A stretch of DNA of 64,000 nt from Naematelia aurantialba (Eukaryota > Basidiomycota > Tremellomycetes > Tremellales > Naemateliaceae): positions 372,001 through 436,000 of the forward strand of contig JAKFAO010000011.1 in NCBI GenBank assembly GCA_021527695.1, given 5' to 3'. Position 1 is the first letter of the stretch. Each line of letters opens with the position of its first letter. A program made the position numbers and the translations under genes. The notes under the pieces were generated by a model. It searched no databases. It saw only the letters and a list, made by a program, of their open reading frames with translations, and was not told the DNA's origin. Of this stretch, positions 22,428 through 31,682 are shown piece after piece.

Positions 22428-25400
22428 TCATGGGTGGTGCGCAATGTGGCGAGCAGCTTGGTGAAGAGCGACCAGGCTCTCCCGCGTGCGCGGCCCGCTC
22501 GCCATGACGGTGTGTACAGCGCGAGCTTCGTCCTCTGCAGTGGTGCTTTTGGCTGCATTAGCGCCTCCAGCGGCTGGTCCAGCGACGGGGGTATCGGGGA
22601 TAGTGGCGACTAGAGATAGCTGGTCCTCGTCGACGACGTCGTCGACCATATTGTCGGCAAGCTCGTTGACAGTGTCATGGACCTCGTTGACCTCGCTGTC
22701 AGTGGTCTTGCCGAGCACATGGTCAGTGGTATCGTTGACCACGTTGGCTGCATTGCCATCGCCCTCGTGTGCCTCGTTGACTGTATGGCTGTTGGTGGCT
22801 TTGTCGGCGTGTTTGTTGTGATGGCTGCAATGGTCGTGATGGTTGCGATGATCATGATGGTCGTGATGACCAGGATGATCATGATAGTGGTGAGCATCGT
22901 GATTATCGTGATTGGCGTGATGGTGATGGGCGTGATGGTGATTGGCGTGATTGTGATCGGCGTGATGGTCGCGACCGCCATTCACCGCACTACCCCCCGA
23001 CCCATCCGCGTCGGCGACATCACGCACCCCGGTGACTCTGGCCAAGACACCAAGCTGGGCCAGCTGCAGCGTCGCCTCGTGCAGGCTATGCGCAGAGTGG
23101 TCGCTCGAGATCATGCTCAGCGCGATCGAGGCGCGCTGCGCCTCGTCGGCCCCGGAGAGCGAGCATGTATCGATATCGATATCGATACCGACGTCGGCGT
23201 CGGCGTCCATATCGACGCGCACTGGGTCGGTGTGTACCTCGCGGTGTAGATCGAGTGCCAGGTCTAGATCTAAATCTAAATCGAGTCCTGTCAGGGTCAA
23301 GTGGGCGTCGGCGTCGGCGTTGGCGTTGACGCTGGCGTTGGCATTGGCGACGGCATTGGCACCAAGACTATCGCCTGTGTGAGTGGCGGCAGAGTCGAAT
23401 CTGCCGGAAAAGGCGGCCGAGGCAGAACGGGACGGCGAAGCGGAGAGGGACAGCGACGGCGACGGCGACGGAGATCCCGTAGCGGAATCAGAGACGATGG
23501 TGGGATCCTCGGGGGCCGCGGCGGGAATCGACGTGGGCGAGGAGATCAGCGCGAACACCGAGGCGGGAGACGAGGGGAACGCAACGACCGACACGGGAGA
23601 CGAGTCGGTGGCAAATGACATGGAGTGAGCCGACGACGGCCGGGAGCTGCGCGCCGACGCGGGGAGCGACTCGCGTCTCGTCGCCGGTGGCGGGCGGAAC
23701 GGCGAGGGCACCGCGCTCAGCGGCGCAGGCGACTCTGACCGAGGCGGCAATGTGCGTGTTGCCGGCGGCGACTCTAATCGCGGCGGAAGGGGTCGCAGTG
23801 TTGGCACCGGGGGCCGGGCCTTTGCTTGTGCTTCGAACCCGAACTCGTACTCGCCTAGATGGTGCTCTGAAGCTTGGGAACGGTGTCCGAGCTGGTACGC
23901 ATACGCCGAGTCTGCATCGGCAACCTGCACCTCTCCCCTTTCCCTTTCCCGTTCCCTTCCGGCTTGCACCTGCAGTTCCCTTTCCGGCTGCCCTTCGCCT
24001 TCCTCTTGCCGTTCACTTTCTCTTTGCCCCTCCACGTGATACCCTGCACCGGATACTTCTTGCATCTGGCCAGACGAGCTGCCGCCGCCGACACCGTCGC
24101 TCTCGACGATACCCATTGCTGCTCGACTGACCCCGAGATCGCGCTCTGCCGAGGTTGAGGGCGTCAGCAGGTCCACATCGATAGACGACCTAGAGCGCCC
24201 ATGCTGGTGCTGCGCGTTCTGCATGCCAACACGTTTATCAGCGCCAACACCGTCGCTCGACGGGGAGCGGTTGTCGAGCTGTTCCTCGCTTGGCGTGGCT
24301 GGCGGAGTCGATTCGTCACTGGGAACAGTGGGTGGCAAGTCGGGTGGCGGGCTTGGCTCGTTACCTGCGCTTGCGGATGCGGTTGCGGATTCAGCTTGAG
24401 CCGTACGACCAAGTTGTGTCGACGATGTACTCGATGTACTCGATGTACTCGATGTACTCGTCGTAGGGATCGACGGCGAAGATGCTAACAGCTTGGGTAC
24501 TGGGACTCGTCTCATGTGCCCCCGTGTGGAGTCGCTAGGCCGCTGCTGGTCAACTACCTGCATGGCGTTACCATTTCCGGGCGGCGCAGAGGCGGCCGGC
24601 GCCACAGAGTCTGCCACGGTGGGTTGACGGTGACCGGTAGTCGAGGCAGGCAGCGACTCAAACCCGGCAACAGGGCCAGCCACGGGGCCGCTGGAGTTTG
24701 ATCGTAATGCGTCAAGGAGGCTGGGACCCCACGACTCGTCGAGATCAATCTCGAAGCGCGAGAATACTTTGAGCTGGTCAGACAGCCGCTTACTCTTCCG
24801 CGTGATTGCGCGTCCAGGTTCCTCGTCTCCACCTGCACCGGGAGCCGAACGAGCACCGTCTCCACCTGCACCAATACTAGCACGAAGACCAGTGCCAGCG
24901 CCAGAAGTCATGATCGAGTCTCGCTCTCCAGCATGTTGGGCTTGCGAGAACGTGGGCGTGGGCACCGCTGATAGCGGCGAAGACGCGGACGGTGAGGTTG
25001 AGGAAGGTGGGGACGTAGAGGGCGATGACGATGCCAGCGCGTTTGCCTGGCCCGTCGGACCCCCGACGGGAACGAGCGAGGGACGAAGCGAGGCGTTCTC
25101 TCTCCCAGCCTCAGTCTCATTCTCGAATGAAAACCTTTCCAACATCGCCGATGGAGGCCGAGCCCGCATCCCACGTTCTTCAACGCCTAGACGAGTGACA
25201 TCCGCGCCATCTGCCGCCTCTATGGCTCTTGGTTCGGGGACAAGAGCGCGCCCACCAAGTGTTAAAGTCGCTGCCGAACCAGAGTGTAGAATCCTTTGGT
25301 CCACCTCGATTGGATGGTGTACCACCTGGCGCTGCCGTTTCCTAGCAGCAGCGATTATCATCAGATCGCTATCGGACAGGCCTTGCGCCTTGAGTGCCTC

Positions 25401-26728
25401 GAGCCATGCCGTTGGGAGATCGGCGAGGTCGGGCGAGACGTGTAGGTCGTGCTACGTCGTCTTGTCAGTCTCAGACTCTCGCTCGCTCGCTTGCTGGGCA
25501 CGGGCGGGGGAAGAGGATGTAGTGGTATGAGACCTACTTCTACATTGTACGGCCGGCCGATGTTTTCATCTCCCTGGACAGCGGCATCGGCAACAGCTGT
25601 TGGATGTCTGCTGTTGGTTCCAGCCGCGCGCTCGCCGATGGCTGCCGAGTCGCTGGCCACTGCAGTGTCCTGCGACTTCCACCTGCGTTTGGGAGCCAAG
25701 GTCCGGCCGATCCCTGAAGAGATCCCAGAAGGGGAGGAGATGCTGAAGCTCTTCCCTGTCGTAGTTGGCTTGCGCATGACGCTCCCCACCCGGCTCAGCC
25801 CTCTTCCGATGCCGACGATCAGCGGGCGTGTCGTCGCAGTCGCAGCAGCCTTACCCCTGTCCTTGCGGCGCGACGAGGTGCTCTGCGTTTCCGAGCTGGA
25901 TGAGACCGAGGGATCGCTGGGACCCAGCCAACCCCACTCGGATGGATGCGCAAGCGCGGCGGCGAATGTCTGCACAGAGCCCGAATGGGCCGTATGGATG
26001 GGCCGAACGAAGCCTTGTCGTGGAGAAGCGCCACCGGTCCCGCTATCGGTACGGGAAGCGCCGCTTCTGCGCGCGTTGGCGTTGGCGTTGGGAGGAGGGA
26101 GTGAGGTGGTGCTGTGCGAAAGGTGCGCCAGGGCAGGTCGGGCGGCGAGTGCGGCGAGTGCGGGCGAGGGCGATGGTGCGGGTGATGAAGTAGGTGGTGA
26201 TGCAGACGGATGCGTGTGGGTCGGTGTACGGGCGGTGATGGTCGTTGCTGAAGTGCTCGAGTGGTGCGACGAGTGTGAGGTACGCGGTGGCATGGAATTG
26301 GTGCTTCCTGGCGATGGCAGAGGGGAGACCACGCGAGCTCTACGACGGCGTCAGCACCAAATCAACCGCGTACCGTAGACAGCAGCGCAGTTTCGGCTGC
26401 AAGGTAAGCAACCTTGACTTCCCGCGACCGTCCATGTGAGAATGGAGGTAGCCTGGTCAGTACGAGGTGGGAGGCTGGTCTGCCGATCGTCTAGCAGGGC
26501 AGAGCACGTCGCAACTCCTGCCGACGACGCAGGATGCCTCGCGACTGACCGTTCTTCAGGCCGTTGCTCGGACGTTCCCGAGCCCTGCGACTGCGCCTGC
26601 TCGTGATCCAGCTCGAGAGGAGGCGGTATCGGTGGAAGACGTTTGTGGCTCGTACTGGTCCTGTCGTCGTCGCTGTTGCTGCTGCCCAAGAGCGATGTGC
26701 CGGCTGACATGGTGCTAGTGCCGGCCAT
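22428..26728 (-). CDS. CRIB-domain protein without kinase, Ser/Pro- and His-rich
   Basis: Minus-strand exons 26728-26374, 26337-25538 and 25451-22428 give 1392 residues in frame. The one recognisable domain is a CRIB/PBD split by the second intron: IGRPYNVEHDLHVSP, then DLPTAWLEALKAQGLSDSDL, as in PAK-type Cdc42/Rac effectors (consensus ISxPxxxxHxxHV). No kinase follows; the chain ends in ALHQAARHIAHHP. The rest is low complexity: Ser/Pro/Thr-rich N-terminus with LPPIPPPLE, an STSSTSST run, Asp/Leu and Asp-Ile repeats (23155-23300), and about 60 residues with roughly 28 His (22800-22980). Likely a Rho-GTPase effector or scaffold for polarity. The exon 1 to 2 junction and the true start are uncertain; the last exon is secure. 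Confidence 0.7.
22800..22980 (-). repeat. His-rich coding repeat
   Basis: Repeated CAT/CAC with Asp, Asn and Ala codons encode HHADHNHANHHHAHHHH and related units in the CRIB protein. Could bind metal; composition is seen directly, function is not. Confidence 0.85.
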
Positions 26729-27288
26729 AATGAGATGTACGCATGGGAGAGTAGTGACAAAGGAATGAAGTGCAAAGGCAACGACGGGGAAAGCGATCAC
26801 GAGCCAAAGGGACGTTTGATGAGGGGCACGGACCCAGTCAGTCGACCTATCCACACACACCACCGCAACCACTAAAACACAACCACAACAACCAAGACCG
26901 ACTGGGCGATACACCGACCCCGTGGACAAGCCCAGTCCAGCGTCAGCTCGATGCACGGTCAGCCTGTGTGACACTCGAGTAGAGTAGCGCATGGTGAGGA
27001 AGAGTTATGCATGGGTGGCGGGGATGGAGGAATGTGCTGCGTGACAGAGGGAGAGAAGTGATATGCGTCGTTACAAAAGGAGGTGGGGGCGATGCTCTAA
27101 AGGGCCGAAGCGGTCAGAGTGGCGAATCGTCGCAGTGACTGCCTTGGCACGGCCAAGAGTCCAGCGTCTAGGAAAGAAGAAGGACAAGGCCCTCTTTGTC
27201 ATGCATATACGCGTAGGCTGCTACAGCACACGGCGGCAAGTCTCTCGCTCGTCTACCATTACACTGCACCGACCAGTCAGGCGTAACG
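26729..27288. promoter_or_regulatory. promoter region of the CRIB gene / 3' flank of AAGAB gene
   Basis: 560 bases with no supported gene. A C/A-rich stretch near 26845-26910 on the plus strand (T/G-rich on the sense strand) is the only compositional feature. Confidence 0.5.
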
Positions 27289-29831
27289 CTAGATGATCAA
27301 GTCCACCACCTCTCCTCTACGTCCAGTCCCAGTGGCAGTCTGTGCGACGTCTCCAAACTCATCATCAAACAGCTCCAACTCTCCCAAGTCCTCGTCCTCC
27401 CACATGCCCAGATCCCGCATCATTCTTCCAACCTCCCTCGCTGCGCGCACCCGCCGCTCATCTTCATCTTCCATGCCCGCCAGTTCTGCCCGCACCGACT
27501 GGAGGTGGAGTAGAAGCGGTGTTGGGTCCATAGTCAGTAACCCTGACGCCATGCCCGAAGTCGCGGCTCGTCGAGTAACAGGTGGAGCCGTGTGGAAGGG
27601 CGCAAAGTCATCAAAGTCGTCTTCGAACCCTGGTGTTTCCGCTTGTTCGATAATCACGATCTCGGCCGTTTCGGTAAGACCACTCTCGGTGTGTCGATGT
27701 CCATTCTCCCGCAGAGCCAGCTTCAATTGTGGTCAAAGTCGGCCCCATCCATGTGTCCTTGGAACCCATGCGCCCCGTCGAATAGCCCATCCTCGCCATC
27801 CAACAGTTCAAAATCGGCGTCCTCACCGTCCGCGTCCAGCCAATCATCCAGCCGCGCATACTCTGCTACGTCCAGCTCGATCTCCTCCTGCTCGTCCAGA
27901 GCAAGTTGCTCGCGCATGTCCTCGAGAGCAGGGAATGATGTGGGTCCGAGGTCAGGGAACGCCATAATCAGATGAGGAGATGAACTGGTTGCCCGAGCAG
28001 AGGATGGTCCCGCATCTGTCTCGGCTCGTTCGTTGAAATCAGACATCCCGCTCCCGTTCCCGGTTTGTGCGGGCGTGAAAGATGTGGGGAAGGCAGAGAA
28101 CGCGCCGTCGTCGTCGTTCGTTTCACCGTTGTAGTCGTTCTCGGTGTCCAGAGAAACATCGACAGACGCAGAGAATGCTTTACGAGTCATCCGTGGCCAC
28201 ATGTGTGTGTAGAGTGTCTGCCGGATCTGCTCCAACGGCGGTATAGCTGTAGGCCATGAGCACGAGGTAATCCACGAGGCACTATAAAGGTAACAATCCG
28301 ACACAACTCGGATCAAAGAGCAAGGCGTCTCCGGACACATACCGAGGTTAGAAGAGAAGAATGGACAGACGAAGGGCAGACCGTGAAGAAGGTCACATTA
28401 GAGACGAAGAGGGAACATGCAGGAAGGAAGGAAGGAAGGAAGGAAGGAAGGAAGGAAGGAAGGAAGAAGGAAGGAAGGAAGGAAGGAAGGAAGGAAGGAA
28501 GGAAGGAAGGAAGGAAGGAAGGAAGGAAGGAAGAAGGAAGGAAGGAAGCGAACAAGCATACAAAACACTCACGTCGTTCATCATCGTCCTCTGGCGCAGC
28601 AGTCTCATCTACCACCTCCATGCCCAGCTCGTCAAACGCTTCTTCCGCCCGCTCCATATTGAACACTGCCCCTGGTTCGTCTTTGCCCATTTTGCCCTCC
28701 TCACCCGCCTGGTCCCCTTCACCTGAGCTCCCAGTCGGCAGCGGGGGTTCAGATTTGGCCTCCTCTGCACTGCTGGTTTCCAGCGGGGGTTGAGTTTTGG
28801 GCTCCTCATCTGCAGCGGCAATCTCTGCCGATGATTCGGGTTTGGCCTCCTCATCTGCACCGCCAGTCTCCTGTGAGGCCTCGGGTTTGACGTCCTCATC
28901 TGTATTGCCAGTCTCTGGCGAGGTCTCGGGCTTGACGTCCCCGTCTGCACTGCCAGTCTCCTGCGAGATCTCGGATTCGGGATTGGCAACATGTACGGCG
29001 AGGGCAATGTCTCGCGGCTCATGTACCACCATCCTCGTCAGCTGGCGCGGCAGTGGGCTCGGGACCTGCTTGCATCAGCCTCGACTCTCTAGGGCTCAAT
29101 CTCTCAGGATGCGCATTTGTCTGGGGTTCGAATCCTCTTCGGGGTTCCATTCTCTGAGAACCCCTGGGGTTCACCCTGTCTCCTCTTCGGGGTTTAGTTC
29201 GAGGGGTTCGACTCTCGAGGTGCTCATTCATCTCACGGGGCTCAACCCCTGAAAGCTCTCAATCCTCTTGAGGATGGAAGTCTTGAGACGAAAGAACTCA
29301 CGTCTCCTGTAAACAGGTACAGCACGACCGGTACACCCCGCGCTCTGTCCCCTTCGTCCCAGGAGGTGACCCCGCTCAGCGAGTCCGGGTCCGAGTATGC
29401 GCCGATGGCGGCCGTACGAAATTCCACTTGAGCAGTGTAATATTTGTTATCGATCGTCCATGGTACGCGATGAGACTCGCCGCGTCTGAGCTCGGAAGCG
29501 ACGCGAGCAGAGGCAGAGGTAGAGGCGGGGATGGAGGTAGACTTGGACGGAGACGTAGATGTAGAGGCAGAAGTAGAGGTAGGGCCAGAGGTAGTGCTGG
29601 TGGCAGAGGTAGATATAGCGGTAGCCACAGGGGTAGAGGTAGAGGCGACGGCAGAACTAGGGGTAGAGGGATTGACCAGCCCTAGAAAGTACAGCTTGTC
29701 AGCGACGTGGTCTCGCCAGTTGAAGGCAAGCAGCGCCTACGAGTAAGGAACGGTAGAGGGTCGAGGTGCGGACTGTGGAGAACCAGGATAGTCTGGGACG
29801 GATCGTGCTCTACCTGCACTGGATCCGCCAT
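27289..29831 (-). CDS. alpha/gamma-adaptin-binding protein p34 (AAGAB/Irc6 family)
   Basis: Minus-strand exons 29736-29302, 29065-28573, 28246-27827 and 27629-27289 join in frame, with a short first exon from 29831; total about 578 residues. Family marks: RVPWTIDNKYYTAQVEF (human p34 has PWTIDNKYYSA), ALAVHVANPESE for the next strand, IPPLEQIRQTLYTHMWPRM, and a C-terminal helix bundle LLLHLQSVRAELAGMEDEDE ending in an acidic tail. p34 chaperones adaptin assembly of AP-1 and AP-2. Additions absent from the human protein are a Thr/Ser-Ala run and an acidic 14-16-residue tandem repeat (28720-28985). The first exon is problematic: ILVLHSPHLDPLPFL, a likely first strand, is one frame off the next exon, so either an intron removes it or an indel exists. 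Confidence 0.75.
28421..28548 (+). repeat. (GGAA)n / (TTCC)n microsatellite in an AAGAB-gene intron
   Basis: About 30 AAGG units with two short AAGAAGG interruptions inside the 326-nt intron 28247-28572. It reads TTCC on the gene's sense strand. Confidence 0.95.
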
Positions 29832-30272
29832 TCTGTCAAGGTGCTCGAGGTACGACTCGAGGTCGAGATGAAACCAGAAGAGTTGCGTTGCTGAAACGGG
29901 CCGTGGACCTCCACCAGCGTTCCGCGCGTTTTGCCCCATTGTACGAGACACGACTAGAACGGCCCAGCGGCCAGAATCCAAGACCATAATCCAAGACCAT
30001 AATCCAAGACCATAATCCAAGACCATAATCCAAAGCCTGCAGTATCCAGCAGGAGCAGGAGCCAAAAGACACGCCCCAGAACTCAGAACCACAACCACAA
30101 CCACAACCACAACCACAACCACAGCCACACAAACACGCGCTCACGACATCCATGCAGACTATGTTTTACTCTAAGTCATACAAAGGGATCGATACCCCAG
30201 CCGGGCACAAGGCGATGCGGGCCGCGGGATGGACGAAATGTGAGGCGATAGAGGAGGCAGAACGCCCAAGGC
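29832..30272. promoter_or_regulatory. AAGAB promoter region with tandem repeats, eIF5A 3' flank
   Basis: No gene. Holds four copies of a 15-nt CCAAGACCATAATCC-like unit (29978-30035) and an ACCACA hexamer array (30091-30125). Confidence 0.55.
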
Positions 30273-31308
30273 TTAGTTCTGCTGAGGGGCCTCCTTGAAA
30301 GAGATTGCCTGCTCCTCGTCTGCGGGCGTCAGCGGGGTACATGCATACGCCTGGGCCTGGCCGAGACAACAAACACCTGGGCCTGTCCTAGCAAGCGAAC
30401 ACCTAGGCGTGTCCTAGAGAACAACCACCTAGGCGTGTCCCAGAGCCAAACATCTAGGCCTGACGCTAGGAGAGGCGATGCAGAAAAGGTGGAATGCTGA
30501 AACGCCAAAAAAATGACGGCACGACAAGAGGAGACAAAACGCACCCATGGCGGAGATGATGGTGACCATGAGGTCCTTGCCCTCCTCGAAGCCAGTCTCG
30601 ATCTCCTTGCCGAGATCAGTGTCGGGGACCTTGACGTCGTCCTTGGAGTTGCCGTCGGCGTCCATGAGGTTGAGGAAGCCCTGAAGAGTCAGCGCCTCGC
30701 CGGCCATAACTTGCGCCTTCCGGAGGGGGAGGGAGCCAATCCAGGCAGAAGGGGAAATATGGGGCAGATGACCGTGGGACTGCGACTTACATCCTGGATG
30801 TTGAGGAGCTGGTACTCGGATCGCCTGACGTTGGGCACGTCCATGTTGTGGGTCGAGGGGGAGATATCCTCGAGCTTCTTGCCAGTGAAGATCTGGGTCC
30901 ATCAGCACAACCCGCGTTCGCGTCTCTTTCAAGGGCGACGGTAAAGAACGAGGGGGAGACGCACGTCAACAGCGACGAGGTGGACTTTGGCGTGTCCGTG
31001 CTTTCCAGTCTTGGAAGTCGACATGTCCACGATCTTGCACGGCCTGCCCTTGATCACGACGTGTCCGTTCTTGCGGAGCGCCGAACACTGCATACTGGCC
31101 CGGGGTCAGCGTCTCCACCTCGACACTTTCTGATCCTTATCGCCGTCCCTCTCATCGTCACCTCCATCCTGCGGCGCAGCTCCTCTCGAGACCCTCCAAG
31201 CACCCAAGGCCAAGCTGCAGCAAAGGCGAGACCCCAAACTCACGGAAAGGTCTTGGAGGCACCGGCGCCGGTGGCCTCAAAGGTCTCGTGGTGCTCTTCC
31301 TCGGCCAT
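30273..31308 (-). CDS. translation factor eIF5A
   Basis: Five minus-strand exons (31308-31244, 31094-30965, 30892-30791, 30680-30545, 30319-30273) give 159 residues, the family length. The hypusine loop [12 protein letters not shown] is intact, with the lysine of TGKHG as the modified residue. Other marks are the acidic start [58 protein letters not shown] and the OB-fold region [10 protein letters not shown]. Role: ribosome-bound factor that relieves stalling at proline-rich stretches and helps termination, after deoxyhypusine synthase modification. Intron 4 (225 nt) carries imperfect repeats of CACCTAGGCGTGTCCTAG type. Start codon fits the conserved N-terminus. Confidence 0.97.
30338..30470 (-). 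repeat. imperfect CCTAGGCGTGTCCTAG-type repeats in eIF5A intron 4
   Basis: Four diverged units of roughly 30 nt, each with CACCTRGGC(C/G)TG, follow one another in the last intron of the eIF5A gene. Confidence 0.7.
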
Positions 31309-31682
31309 TTCTGCGGGTATCAGCACATTCCCAGCTTCACGTCCCGCTCCTCCACTCACTGATGTGCGCGCTGTGTTGGCTGTGGAGCGAGAGAGAGTGT
31401 GAGAGAGGCAGAGGTTGAGTGGAAGAAGCAGCAGCACGCGAGGAAATGTCCAGCTCAAACTACTGAAAATCCAGCCCGCCCACGATTTTTGTCGGTAATT
31501 TTTAAAACTCCGAGGTTTGTTCCTTTGTGGCGATTTTGTGGCGGCGGCGACGCACGACGGGCTTTGTTCTGCCAGCGAATATCCTCCATTGACTCGTACT
31601 CGCACAGCCGTTTCTACACGCACGGCCTCGACGCTGGAAGCTCGAGAGCAGCAGGATCCACGCGGCAGCGCCAGACGATGCA
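31309..31682. promoter_or_regulatory. divergent promoter, eIF5A / histone-fold gene
   Basis: 374 bases between two divergent starts, no gene. Two C/T-rich blocks occur on the eIF5A sense strand (31400-31440 in complement). A TTTTTAAAACT stretch (31498-31508) is the only AT-rich candidate element. Confidence 0.55.

Noticed and set aside
25449..26378. 309-codon open frame on the plus strand
   Set aside because: Antisense to the Ser/Pro-rich exon of the CRIB gene; composition is the mirror of biased codons and no family is recognisable.
27723..27820. apparent early stop in the AAGAB homologue at 27723
   Set aside because: A GTGAGG donor at 27826 and an acceptor at 27631-27630 join DADG to FEDDFDDFAPF in frame, so the stop is intronic.
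27293..27967. 224-codon plus-strand frame
   Set aside because: Antisense to the acidic C-terminal AAGAB exons; Ser-rich because Asp/Glu codons read as Ser in reverse.
28421..28548. possible CRISPR-like array
   Set aside because: It is a simple AAGG microsatellite with no spacers, inside a eukaryotic intron.
29085..29160. tRNA-like T-arm GGGGTTCGAATCCTC
   Set aside because: The T stem is imperfect, no matching acceptor, D or anticodon arm is visible, and the motif belongs to a local GAACCCCGAAGAGGA repeat inside an intron of the AAGAB gene.
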